A DNA stretch of 64,000 nucleotides from Lunularia cruciata (taxonomy: Eukaryota > Streptophyta > Marchantiopsida > Lunulariales > Lunulariaceae): NCBI GenBank assembly GCA_948567375.1, contig OX419758.1:63889965-63953964 (forward strand). The letters are read 5' to 3'. A program made the position numbers and the translations under genes. Shown piece by piece: positions 37,583 through 48,660 of the stretch. Under the pieces are notes generated by a model that did not search any database, had not been told where the DNA came from, and saw nothing but the letters and a program-made list of their open reading frames with translations. Within the stretch, counting starts at the first letter, position 1. Each line of letters starts with the position of its first letter.

Positions 37583-37650
37583 AGTAGAAAAAGGACTACC
37601 GCGTAGAAAGATCCCATCAAACCCGTACAAGGGAGAGATGAAAAAGGTAA
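37583..37650 (-). mobile_element. LINE 3'-end fragment, about 65 bp
   Basis: Contains ACCGCGTAGAAAGATCCCAT, then GTACAAGGGAGAGATGAAAA and GGTAA, the same order as the LINE 3' ends at 1-80 and 18,967-19,040, with the GAAGGATGGGA segment missing. It is a strongly truncated insertion. Confidence 0.6.
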
Positions 37651-39306
37651 CATCTAGTAGAACAGATTGGAACATCAAAACAGCATACCTTATGAGAGGG
37701 AATCAAAGTGGTGGTGTCCTGGCTGATGAAATCGTCGTATACGGGCTTTCAGGACGTCCGCACAGGGACAGGACCACGGGACCGTCCGCTAATTGCTGAC
37801 CTAATGGGTGAATACAAAAAATGTCACTGTTGTACTCTGCAGGAGGTGGGGGTCTCTGGAGCCCGTGGTGCAGAAATCAGCCTCGATCTTACCGTATTCT
37901 GGTAACAGTAGTTACTTGGCTTACTTCGCGATGGACACATCGTACAGTTTTTGAGGTCATATATATTGACGATGGACCAGACCTCCTCAAGTCAATACTC
38001 AAAGCTTGCAAAAAATTATCGAGATGATATCTGGATTTTGGTAAGTGCACGATGCCACATTCATTTTGGCGGTCTGCCTAACTAACTTCTTCAAAATTTC
38101 CTTTACTATTGACTTGGATGAGTAATATAACATCCTTGTCATCAGTGATGTTGCATGGTAGAGGAGAATCTTGCTATGCATTTTCGACACATATGAATGT
38201 AAAAGCACCTTAAGTTAGCCAAAAGCCTTAAGAGCGCCGAAATCATAAAAGCTTGACTGTGCGTCGATGGGACAATGACGTTGAGAATAAATAATCCAGC
38301 TTATTTGTACTGGATTTGGGTAAAATGATCTATCATAAGTTTCTAATATCTTATTCTCTCAAGACGGTATTGGCAGATTCGAAGAAATGATCACATCAAG
38401 CTACTAGTTTAGTTTCAAGAAGAGTTTAATTCGAATACCATGACTGTGATATGATAAGATTGAACTGATCTACGGAACTTCTTATAAATAGATTATATTC
38501 AAATAGGAAGATTTTTCTTAATTTTCATTGCTATTCTTGGATATAAATTTCTAGAATTACTCTTAAAACTAGCAACTATATCTAGAGATGTGTACTCTCT
38601 GAACTTCCCGGAAAGTTCCTGATAAATCCCAAAAATAATGTATAGAAAAGATATTGATAAGAAACGGAAATTCATATTCATCAGATGTGCAATTTTTTTT
38701 AATATAATTATAAGATTCTTATTTATTTTATATTTGAAAATAAAATTTGATAAAACATTGACTCCAAATTTCCCATAAATTTTCTGGGTCAGTACTCTTT
38801 GAAAGTTTTGGGTGAAATCTTTGGACGTCAAATGTGATACTTCAAGATTAGCTGAACTTTGATTGGAAGCGTATAAGTGCTGTTTTCTTTCACCAAAAAT
38901 TCGGAATTCCAAATTTATACGTAATCAAGATGGAACGGAGATATAACATATAAGAACTCTCCTTGAGGGTAAGATTGGATTACTTATGAGACTGATATTA
39001 GAATTTCCTCCATGCTATAAGACAAGGACCACTTCCATTGCAGATATTAAAAAGATTTCTGCATGGGAGTAATAGGGAACATATTCTATGTTAAAAGTTG
39101 TTTTTCTGTGTTAAGTGTTAGCACGGAGTACCTACATCGACGTCAAGCTGTGTGGGACCGTTAAACCTTGTGGTTAACACGCAATTAAGTTTGGCACAAT
39201 TAAGTTAAACTGCCAAACTTAAAATATGGTTAATCTATCTCAAGCATTTCCGGTGCAATCTTCTTCCCGTAGACTATATTCGAAGCATCATGTATGTCTC
39301 TCTCTG
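37651..39306. other. Unassigned intergenic DNA
   Basis: Only short open frames; a minus-strand 137-codon frame at 38,499-38,912 is A/T-biased and resembles no family I know. No supported gene. Confidence 0.3.
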
Positions 39307-40057
39307 GAGGCTGCTCGTGTAGTTGACCTTGCCAGGGTCCCTTGGACTTCTCAAATGCGAATCCATTATTATTTTTTTAATTTTTCCTGGAGAGAAAAGA
39401 CCACTGATCACATTAGATTTTTATAGAGTGGGTTTGAATTGAAAATATCGGTATATATCGCTATGGAGATAGAAGGTTGTTGGCAAATTCAGAAAAGCAT
39501 TCTATAAAATCTCTAAACAATTTGGATGAAATATTACTCAGGTATGTAAAGATAGGTACCCAAGCGTGAATTCTTGTCTTAGTGGACCCAAGTGGCAGTC
39601 GTTTTAGTTGGTAGCATAATTGGCCTTTTGAATTTCGTAATGTTAGTATGTACAAATTTCAATAATGTTTTGAACACAATTCCAGAAAAGTTCCAAAGAG
39701 CTCGATTGGCAGGCTCGAATTTTATCCCCTGAACTCCAAATACCCTCCGAATTCAGGCCTAGGAGTTCAGAACCCAAACTCAACAACTTCCAAACATGTA
39801 TTTCCTTATCCAATCTCCTTGTCTCGGATCCTATGCAATTGCGAAACAACACAGCAAGCACAACTATATAAGTTTACACCGAATGAACTTAACATGTAAC
39901 CTTTTTGAAAATCAAAACCATAGAGATTCTTTTGAAATCAAAAGCAAGGAGATTCATTGAGGGGAGTAGAAGATCCATGGTTATGTAAATTGGAAAATAT
40001 AAATGGGAAATTGCAAATCCACCTCATCTTTTCTGTTCATCCACCTTCACCTTACTC
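39307..40057. repeat. Tandem duplication, left unit
   Basis: Unit of about 750 bp repeated immediately downstream at 40,064-40,882. It begins GAGGCTGCTCGTGTAGTTGA and ends TTCATCCACCTTCACCTTAC. Relative to the right unit it has lost about 70 bp after TCAGGTATGTAA. Confidence 0.9.
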
Positions 40058-40063
40058 ATGTAT

Positions 40064-40882
40064 GAGGCTGCTCGTGTAGTTGACCTTGCCAGGGTCCCTT
40101 GGACTTCTCAAATGCGAATCCATTATTATTTTTTAAATTTTTCCTGGAGAGAAAAGACCATTGATCACATTAGATTTTTATACGGTGGGTTTTGAATTGA
40201 AAATATCGGTATTTATCGCTATTGGAGATAGAAGGTTGTTGGCAAATTCAGAAAAGCATTCTATAAAATCTCTAAACAATTTGGATGAAATAATACTCAG
40301 GTATGTAACGATTGATGATGTAAACTTCTCACCTCAAGTTCGCATAAAGATCAACAATGCCCTAACTCTGGACGTGGACCCAAGTGTGAATTCTTGTCTT
40401 AGTGGACCCAAGTGGCAGTCGTTTTAGTTGGTAGCATAATTGACCTTTTAAATTTCGTAATGTTATTATGTACAAATTTCAATAATGTTTTGAACACAAT
40501 TCCAGGAAATAGTTCCAAAGAGCTCGATTTCCAGGCTCGAATTTTATCCCCTGAACTCCAAAAACCCTCCTAATTCCGGCCTAGGAGTTCAGAACCCCAA
40601 ACTCAAGAACCTCCAAATTATATATTTCCTTATCCAATCTCTGTGTCTCGAATCTTATGCAATTGCGAAACAACACAGCAAACACAACTACATAAGTTTA
40701 GACCGAATGAACTTAACATGTAAACCCTTTTGAAAATCAAAACCATAGAGATTCTTTTGAAATCAAAAGCAAGGAGATTCATTGAGGGGAGTAGAAGATC
40801 CATGGTTATGTAAATTGGAAAATATAAATGGGAAATTGCAAATCCACCTCATCTTTTCTGTTCATCCACCTTCACCTTACTC
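40064..40882. repeat. Tandem duplication, right unit
   Basis: The more complete copy of the 39.3-kb unit. It retains about 70 extra bases around 40,306-40,380. In one frame (40,161-40,427) these give VTIDDVNFSPQVRIKINNAL and run on into DPSVNSCLSGPKWQSF, which is coding-like but unrecognised. The GGTATGTAA preceding it could be a splice donor. Confidence 0.85.
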
Positions 40883-41280
40883 TAACAAACTTCTGGCCAA
40901 TCAGATTGGTGTCATCATGTGAAATTGATCGTTGCCCCAGGCCGTGACATGGTCATAAGATTTCTATATCTTATTCTAGCATGTAGCTAAGCTCATAACA
41001 TCACGGGAGTGGTTGGATTAGTTTTCTTATACTCGTATAGTACCGTACAGAGCCGAGGTCGATTAGCAGAAAATGTGAAACGATTTATAATTTCCCAATA
41101 TAAATATGATGTATGAAATATATTTTATTTATTTATATAAAATATTTTATTTTATTTTATTTTATTGAAGATCCTTAGAGCCATAAGTGCATCCACTCAC
41201 TTTCACACGGTGACTTGAGTGCTGGTTTAGTGCGAATTATGACTTTCACTATACCAGTTTTTACCCTTTCTCCCTCCTTT

Positions 41281-41302
41281 TTTTTCTACGCGGTCGTCCT
41301 AT
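41281..41302 (+). repeat. LINE 3'-terminus fragment, opposite orientation
   Basis: TTTTTCTACGCGGTCGTCCT is the reverse complement of the terminal box at 37,319 and 18,965. Only the terminus is recognisable; the upstream T-rich DNA does not obviously match the LINE. Confidence 0.45.
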
Positions 41303-42480
41303 TTCCTCCCACTTTTACTCCTTTTATTTCACTTTTATTCCTTCCCCTGGGGTACTATTTATATTTATTATTTTGTTATCGCCCTCGATATCTGTAGCGC
41401 TGGGGTGGTTATTAGAAACATCAGTCACAGCTTTAGCGTCGAAAAGAGTTTCAAACTTATGAACGAAGGACTTGTGGCAAGGATAGAAATTGGTTCCTTA
41501 TGGCTTCAAAATATTGTCAGAATGACTGCATGAATCCAAATCTTTTTTCCTTGAATGGTTGAAGTTTTGAATGACTATCTAGTAAACTATCTCAAATTAA
41601 ATAATCATCATGGTTGCAAACTTCCATATTGAAGTAAAGATGAGTTCCCGACGATTCAATAATTTTCCAACACATTTAAAAGGTGATAATTCAACATCTA
41701 TCTATTATGCCGTAAATAACTATTTCTACTAGTTTCATCAACGAGCATCCCACTTGTTACACGTATAAATTTAACTTCTATATCGTTGTGTACCATAAGG
41801 ATTTGCATAGTTCAAATATCTTAAGTACAATGGGAAATTCTTTTCTAATACCGAACCCGATTAGGTTTAGCCCGTTTTGTTTAATGTTTTATCCTTATAG
41901 GATTTGACAAAGTTTTCCTATCCTATGCGATTGCCTTTCTTACTTCTATACCATTATGGAATGGTTATCTCTAAATTGTTGACTAACTGATCCAAATCAC
42001 ATGGGTTTGTAAACAAGGGCAGCTGAATGACTACCCCCGTGCTTATCGCTCAAGTGGACTACAATAATACACGGCAGCAGTGCATTTCGCTAGTTTCACG
42101 TTTTCAATTACCTAGGTGTACGTGGATACGTATGTCCACGTTGGTACTTACATGTATGAGAACTTTCTTAAAGTCACACTCTTCTTAAAGATACAAAACG
42201 AGGACAGGTACAGGGTAACAACCAGTATAAGAAAGGAAGCCCTTGAAGCCCTAGAAGGAGAAAACCTAAGAGGTAAAATGGGTAGATATACATTTTTGTG
42301 ATGGTCAAAGTGAACTACCAAAGACTCAACCTTTGATTAGTACCCAGGAAAGTCAAAAAGTCAAAAGTCCCTCCTCTCTGTAAATTCTCGTTGGCTAGAT
42401 CAATCAGCATGGAATAACCTAGAATTGGAGATCCTTAACAAGCTCTGGCTTCTGTCGTCGAAATTAGTTTTGCGCGTTCA

Positions 42481-42678
42481 TCACTGACTTGGCGGGTTTT
42501 CTTTGCCGCACGAAGATCGAAGGACCTTCTGCCGACGACGCGCATACATTTCCGGATCTTTACCATGTATTTCGTCATATGTGAACGGCCTGTACAGTGA
42601 AGGGTGTTCTTCATTGATGAGTTTGGATGGAGCCTTAAGGATCTTAGATAGCTCTGGCTGCATTGAGTGTGTGGTCAA
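42481..42678 (-). CDS. Hypothetical small ORF, 65 codons
   Basis: An ATG-to-stop minus-strand frame with balanced, coding-like codon use (start MTTHSMQPELSKILKAPSK, a central RPFTYDEIHGKDPEMYARRR, end GKENPPSQ). It is hydrophilic, with no signal peptide or transmembrane segment and no recognised domain. It could be a single exon of a larger gene. No paralogue is seen in the window. Confidence 0.25.
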   Translation of the reverse strand: MTTHSMQPELSKILKAPSKLINEEHPSLYRPFTYDEIHGKDPEMYARRRQKVLRSSCGKENPPSQ

Positions 42679-42812
42679 ATCATTCGGTCTATTCCCTTGG
42701 TCACGAGAACACGGTGCTCTACGCTTTTAAATATTCCGTTGCTCAAAGCCTGTCAAAATCACACGAAGAATTCGTGTAAATATTAAGTCACATGCTGTAT
42801 GATCTCTGCAGG

Positions 42813-43081
42813 TGTCTTCTTCACTCTAGGCGATATTAGATGGAGCATGGGATCCGCCGTACATGTCGTAGTGCAAACTGAAGCGCGAAGAGCAAATGGC
42901 AGTGGATTCCGTGTGTCACTTTCAGTTTGTAATGGAGAAAAAATCGAAAATGCCGGCAGGAAGTATTGCGAAGGATTTGTCCAAAGCAAACCATCGACTG
43001 TTTTACGCCAAACAGAAGAAGTTAGCGTACCTCAAGAGTATCGCCAAGGTTGATGACAACTGTTCCCCTGCTCGCGACTAG
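42813..43081 (+). other. Coding-like segment with two overlapping open frames
   Basis: After a possible acceptor CTCTGCAG (42,805-42,812) one frame is open to about 43,053 (TLGDIRWSMGSAVHVVVQTE onward). A second, shifted frame from 42,896, or from an acceptor CGTAG about 24 nt earlier, runs to 43,081 (MAVDSVCHFQFVMEKK, AKDLSKANHRLFYAKQKK). Both have plausible composition, neither is recognised, and only one can be the main coding frame. Confidence 0.25.
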
Positions 43082-43519
43082 AGGAACGTCAACCCATCTA
43101 TTCCTCGCTCACCAAATCACGATCTGCTCTCAACAATGTCATAATGTTGGGATCAACATGAGGTCTTGCACCGCCGGTACGATCACATCGGGGACACTCC
43201 GGATATAGTTTAGCCTCCAGAAACTGCTGAAAGGTTGACTTCTCCACAACCAGATACAGTGCAAGAGCTCTAAATACTTCGAGCCCGATACCTCTCAGCT
43301 TAGCCTAGAATTTCTCTTGCGGAATCATCTTTCAATACCGATATCCGGTATAAGCTTTTAAAACTTCAAAATGACGAACAGTCACCCAATATACTCGTTC
43401 CAGTATTCAACCATCTATGTATCTTAGTTGCACTTGTGAAGTTTCAGTAATCTATTGTACTGAAGTCAATGACTAAAAGTATCTTACATGTATGCGATCT
43501 AAGGGCTACACATTGCCTG

Positions 43520-44030
43520 AAGAACTGAATGGAAGGGTGTTCAGAGTTGCAGGCCCTTCCCAGCAGGAAACTTAACCAACTTGGAATGGCTAAACTTATG
43601 TCGATGTGGGAAACTGCAATCATTGCCAGAATCATTCGAGCAACTTCGCCGCTATCCACTCCTCCACTGGTTAAGGTGAGACTTACCCATGGATGGGCAT
43701 AAATTAACTTTGCGATTCCTGTAATAGTTATCTTGGCGTGATAAAGTGCCGGCCATTTTGCAGTGGGAAACCAAGTTGTGGCGGGGTCCAGAACTGCCGT
43801 AATTGCCTGGTCCATTTGAAGAACTCCTTCACCTAATCTGAAAGTGTACGACTGCTCAGAGTTGCAAGGCCTCCTCTAAAATTTAGGCGGATCAGCCAAA
43901 CTGGACCAACTAGGATTCAGACTTTGGCCTAACTTCCAATGAAACGAGTTCGAAGTGTCTACATTTAATCAATGCTTCTCTGGCACCAAGATACTACCAG
44001 TGAATATTTAGCGTATTGCCAAATTGTTTG
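43520..44030 (+). pseudogene. Relic of a second NLR gene (LRR end)
   Basis: At 43,531-43,650 the DNA matches the 144-bp LRR unit: GTTCAGAGTTGCAGGCCCTT, then CCAACTTGGAATGGCTAAAC and CTGCAATCATTGCCAGAATC. An internal part of the unit is deleted. Another fragment with CTCAGAGTTGCAAGG lies at 43,855-43,920. No frame is maintained. The following DNA (44,034-44,870) is the duplicated NLR 3' flank, so this was the end of a tandem paralogue. The NB-ARC and hydrolase parts are not seen between 35.6 and 43.5 kb. Confidence 0.75.
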
Positions 44031-44033
44031 GAT

Positions 44034-44870
44034 GCTACGATTACTTGTAACATCTATATAATTGATAAGTCTTTCCAGATTGGATCGTAAACTTGCACAA
44101 TCATTCCCCTGCACTACAACGTTATCAATCGTTGTTCCTGGGATCGTTAGAGAATAATATAGAAATCAAAATAGCCCTGAAAGAAACTTTTAATGTTGAT
44201 TAATAAGCTCCAACACTAAGAAGCCTTGTATGAGATGCAGCGCTCAAGAGATTCACTAGTGAAATCATTATATGTTTATGTGATATATGGTTCTTAAACC
44301 TGTAGACGAAGATTGATCATTGCAATGCTGTATAATTCATAACCTGACGTACATATTAACTAAAAGTGGAAACGCTGGGTACCCTACGAGGTTGTGCATG
44401 GTGACCTGCAGTTGAGTCTCCTCGCAATAACATAATTCTGGCATAATAGGGCAACTGTTACCTTTAGTCTCGTCTGTAAAGCATGCTATTTTGAAATCTG
44501 ATGGCTGCGCAGATACGTCTATCGAGATGAATCGTATGTTGAATGTTTTCGCAGCAAAAGTAAGGTTAATTGTGTCCGAGATGCGCACTATATGCATCTA
44601 ATGTAACAAACAGACTATGTATGAATAGAGTTGGAATTAATCAACTTCTCAGGGATGTGAAGGAATCTTAGACGGTGGCCTAAAGTATTGGAAACTAAAC
44701 CAAAATGACAAACATATATGAGTTGCAACTAAGACCAGATGAATATTAGAAGCCAAGACCCGGAACAACTTGAGTTTAACTTCAAGAAAACGTTGAATTT
44801 AACGTTGCCTACTTTGCCTAAAATTCTTATGAAGTTGAAGTTGAAAGTTTGTTTGTCTTCCACTTTATTT
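44034..44870. repeat. Second copy of the NLR 3' flank
   Basis: Direct-orientation counterpart of 34,858-35,640, offset about 9.2 kb. It lacks the tRNA-like insert found before copy one. Confidence 0.85.
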
Positions 44871-44889
44871 TCCTACACCCATAGTCAAG

Positions 44890-45330
44890 TGATGAAAGGC
44901 TTGCTTAATCTGATCTATAAGGCCCACAATGTGTATCATCTGCCAAGGAGAGAAATACAAAACCTAGCATGGCCAAAGTAGTAGATAATAGAGCTTTGAA
45001 GTGAGCCATGGCAAATAAAGGTCTCCCTAAAGGATCTCCCTATTGTATACTAATAAATGACTCCAAGACACTGACTCCTTCCTATTACTACCAACCATGA
45101 TGATAGTAAAAGGAAGCATCCCATAGAATGACCTGCATGAAAGGAATAAGACTCATCAAGGATCCACCAACCTCCCTACGCTCTTTAAAGATGGATGCCC
45201 AAGAAACATTACAAAAACCATTCTCAACATCCACTTGTAGGATGATCCACTCTAGAGGGATATCTAAGAGTGTTATGATGCTTAGACATATATGATAACC
45301 CAATGTCAACATACTAATAATCTAAATGAG
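44890..45330 (-). mobile_element. LINE RT fragment
   Basis: A minus-strand match to the RT part of the first LINE (1,716-2,110). Read leftward it has LQVDVENGFCNVS, REVGGSLMSLIPF and, after frame changes, LADDT. It is truncated on both sides, and the 3' part is not present beyond 44,890, where the NLR flank duplication ends. Confidence 0.7.
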
Positions 45331-47059
45331 TAAGAATAGGTCATTCCTATGATGATATAGATTGGAAATGACTAGAAGTGAAGATCAAGTGTCACAATTT
45401 CACTAGTTGTGTATTCTTGCTTGTTTAACCTCTTGGGCAGAAACCACTCCCAAAAGAGGGTAGGGATACTCATAGTGGCATCCTACAAAAAGAGGAATTA
45501 ATGACCACTCAAATGAAAGATCTAATCCAATAAGCCCTTGATAGCGGTAGCACACTTCCCGTTGGAGGCCCTCTTCCTCCTAAAGAGCCTCTTTTACCTT
45601 GGTGGCTAGTCCCGTCACATAGGTGTATTCACTCCAAAGGTCAATTTTCAACCTGAAGGTTCTTTGAAGTGATTCGGTCGTTGACCATGCACATCTCTTC
45701 CTAAGAAGTGCAATCCAAAAAGAATCCAAAATCAACTATCTACTTGGCTTTTCTATTTTGTGGTACTCTCAATGATCCATGGTTCCCATAACCTTTCCTT
45801 ACATTGACTTGCTTGTTCAAAATGTCAAGGTTAACTTCCTTGATAATGTGAAATTTTTTTTACCTAAGTACTCAAGCACTCATTCCTGTAATCTTTAATG
45901 GTAAATGTTAAAGGTAACTTCCTCAATTCAATGTGAATTTCATAAGCAAGTACTCAAACACACACTCCTATTGCAAGATTCCTCACCTCTACTCAACCAA
46001 AGTATGCAATCAAAGATGTAAGCAAAAGAAATCCAACACAAAGACTCAAAAGAGATGTTTGAGCTGAATACTCATTCATGAAAAAAGTGGACATCATTTC
46101 TATGGGTTGCAACCCATATATAAAATTTCCTAACTACTGATTGAAGAAGATCAATGGTTGAGGATGCCCATAATCGCCTACTACTCCTACTCCACTTAAT
46201 GTTAATTGTAATATTTTGAGGATAAGAGACCTTAAGAGAAATATATGAGAAAGAAATACAAAGCTTCACACTCAATATTCTGATCTCCCAAAGGAGCACC
46301 TTGTTGTTATTATATAGCAAAGAGGGTTCCCTCAAAGGAAGCTCCACCCTTGGATTAGATACATGGATTGGTGAGCTGACAGCAAGATCTACCCTTAGAT
46401 TAGTAACATGCATGGGTGACATGTCAGTTTTGGTCCTATTTGGTTGGTCAAACAAACTTTGACCAAAAGGAATCTTTAGGGAATTTTCTTGTGAGGATCT
46501 AAGAATTGCATGTTTGAGGTACCATTGGGAAGCTCTTGATGAGAAAAAGAGGGAGGGAGGTAAGGCCAACCCTTTTCACTTTCATGAGAGGTTTGACACA
46601 TTTTCAAGGCCTAATTCATCTGTTTAGGCCTCCAAAATTGGCTTTGGAGTTTTTAGACTATTTTGACTTCTACACTATTAGTAGAAGTACTCTTTTGGTG
46701 ACACCACTATCTGATCTACCTAGCCCATCATACCTAAAATCCTTCCATGTACCAAGCCAATTTTCACCTCTAGATAATATGTTTAGCTATTGGTGCTACA
46801 TAATTCTACCTATTGATCTTATCCCAAGCACAATTAAGAAGTGATTGTGCAACCACTGCCAACCATAACTACTCCTTGTTGTCTACTTTACAAGTAATAC
46901 ACTCTTGCAATCATTGGCTACAAAATTACTCCTAAGTCAAAGTATTCATGGCCAAAGATATACATCGGGATGAAGGTAGAAATCAAGGCCAAGGATGTGT
47001 TCTATACTTTAACTAAATTTCTGCCTATTTCTCTTGAGCTAAAAATTATCTTCTTCCTA
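45331..47059. other. Unassigned region left of the retrotransposon cluster
   Basis: No gene recognised. A 165-codon minus-strand frame at 46,072-46,569 contains a short internal duplication (HVTNLRVDLAVSSP and HVSNPRVELPL), but its composition is not convincing as protein. Repeated AAGGTTAACTTCCT-type phrases occur near 45,820-45,960. Confidence 0.35.
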
Positions 47060-47900
47060 ATATCTACTATGAAGAGCTACCTTTGCCTTTCCAAATCTTA
47101 ATAAACAATTCCACTTGTTCTTGATACCCCATGATTTCTAACATTAGCACTTTTGTTGCATCTTCAAATTTATTTGAAGTGTGTTCCATTAATACATTTG
47201 CTAGCTGATACAATTGCTTGGCTGAGTAGGTCTTCATGGTCATGGCATGCACTTGGGATGAAGAAATCCAAACTTTCAACTTATCTAGGGAGACTTCTAC
47301 TACCTTTTATACAATCTCTACTAGATGGTCCCATGCCATCTCCATTTTTTGCTAAAATAGTGGTCTTTTCCAAATTGAACTGGTTCCTTTAACTCAACCA
47401 TAATTTCTTCCCAAATACATACCTTGTCCTTCTCACATTTGTCCTCCTCTTGCAAGGTCTTTGTAAATTTGTTTTCTTGCAAGTTAGCTACTTGTAGCTC
47501 TTGTTGATGGCAAACTTCTATTGCCAAGAGGGACACCCTTACTTTCTCTACTTCTTCTTTAAGCACATCAATCTCTTCCTATTCTGCTTTTATTTTTTCT
47601 TCTAGCTTGAGTCACTAATGTGTTTCTTCCTCTTGTAAGTCAAACGTGTTCTTTCTTAGGGTTGGTTTCTCCTCAATCTCCTTCTTCAAAGCTTTACTTT
47701 CTTCTCTAAGTTTGGCTGCCTATTATGCCAAGTCTTAACTTTGATTCCCTGTCTCTAAATGATGAGCACAAACTTCTTGCAATTCTTTCCTTGCTTTCAT
47801 CTTTTCTTGGTTACTCCTTGCACAAGTTGGACGAGGGTCATAAAGTTGATGATCCTCCTACTAGACTTTGCATAGATGGAGAGAAGTTGTTCCATTAATT
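47060..47900 (-). pseudogene. Degenerate coiled-coil, gag-like coding remnant
   Basis: Minus-strand segments encode Glu/Lys/Leu-rich heptad-like stretches (EEVEKVRVSLLAIEVCHQQE, NLQENKFTKTLQEEDK), followed leftward by AKQLYQLANVLMEHTSNKFE. There are several stops and frame changes. Long coiled coils of this kind occur in proteins encoded next to gag in some plant Ty3 elements, but the identification is weak. Confidence 0.35.
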
Positions 47901-48033
47901 TGAGAACCGGGCCTACTTTGTACATTATCAGCTTGGAAAGTGGCACTACTATAATATGCCTAATGTAACAATATGGAGTTTAGCTATGAAGTTAGTCGGG
48001 CTTACAAAGTAGCACATAAGACAAAGTAGCCTA

Positions 48034-48256
48034 GAATATTCCGGAAGTATCTAGGAAGCTTCTTGAGAAGCTTCCTGGTTAGCTTAGCTTGCACCTTAAG
48101 TAAGTAGCTTCTAGAAGGAAGCTTCTAGAAGCTTCCAACTAGCTTAGCTTGCACGCCAAGTAGATGGCTTCTAGAAGGAAGCTTCTTGAGAAGCTTCCTA
48201 GTTAACTTGGCTTGCACTCTAAGAAAGCGGCTTGAGGAAACTTCTTGAGAAGCTTC
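48034..48256 (+). promoter_or_regulatory. Heat-shock-element array in the LTR
   Basis: Alternating GAA/TTC units at 2-nt spacing, the HSF binding pattern, occur in five clusters. 48,034-48,046 is GAAtaTTCcgGAA (perfect three-unit). 48,055-48,074 holds two GAA-TTC pairs. 48,109-48,135 includes GAAgcTTCtaGAAgcTTC (perfect four-unit). 48,169-48,197 and 48,237-48,256 are similar. All lie within about 245 bp upstream of the TATA box. The 3' LTR repeats the array. Binding by heat-shock factors is inferred from the motif. Confidence 0.65.
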
Positions 48257-48276
48257 TCAAGGGCCTTGTATGCTAC

Positions 48277-48286
48277 CTATAAATAC
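48277..48286 (+). promoter_or_regulatory. LTR TATA box
   Basis: CTATAAATAC, about 20 bp after the last heat-shock element and conserved in the 3' LTR and the older relatives (for example CTTATAAATACC near 57,810). Confidence 0.7.
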
Positions 48287-48390
48287 CAAAGCCAAAGCTC
48301 ATGCTAGGCATTCGGAGTTTTCCATCATTCAAGTGTCCCAATATGAGTTTCCATTCTCCTATTTCTCTCCTCGGTTTTGGTCTTTTACAT

Positions 48391-48402
48391 TGGTATCAGA
48401 GT
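48391..48402 (+). other. Primer-binding site (initiator tRNA-Met)
   Basis: TGGTATCAGAGT, one base after the 5' LTR, matches 11 of 12 bases of the complement of the initiator tRNA-Met 3' end (TGGTATCAGAGC). The 57.9-kb element has the full 12-base match. Confidence 0.9.
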
Positions 48403-48660
48403 AGGAATGGGATGGATGGAATTTATGGACCACCAAATCCACTTCCGCCAAATCATTGGGACTTTCATGTCCAGATATTACCAAAGCATCGTTTCACACA
48501 GTTCATCACCTCACGCTTTGGGCAGGATTTTCTACATATGATCACCGTGTCAGAGGAACCCTTGATACTTCCAGTTGTAACTTATGGGGAACGGTGGACG
48601 TGTTGTATCTATGTGTTAATCAACTAGATAAATTGAGAGTAGTGGAATAGAGTAGTAGCG

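Larger units (their letters stand above)
40883..43439. other. Mostly unassigned; short coding-like frames at 42.5-43.1 kb
   Basis: Holds a TTTTA microsatellite (about 41,125-41,165) and a short plus-oriented LINE-terminus match. Two possible small coding segments are listed separately. The remainder (41,300-42,480 and 43,090-43,440) has no recognised content. Confidence 0.35.
47964..48389 (+). repeat. 5' LTR of the complete chromovirus
   Basis: Starts TGTAACAATATGGAG and ends TTTTACA (TG...CA). It contains the heat-shock-element array and TATA box listed separately. Transcription would start shortly after the TATA box, around 48,310. Confidence 0.93.

Noticed and set aside
46072..46569. 165-codon minus-strand ORF
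   Set aside because: Low-quality composition, no motif, and located in repeat-rich DNA; treated as chance.
48391..48402. tRNA gene signal near TGGTATCAGAG
   Set aside because: It is the retrotransposon primer-binding site; no tRNA folds around it.
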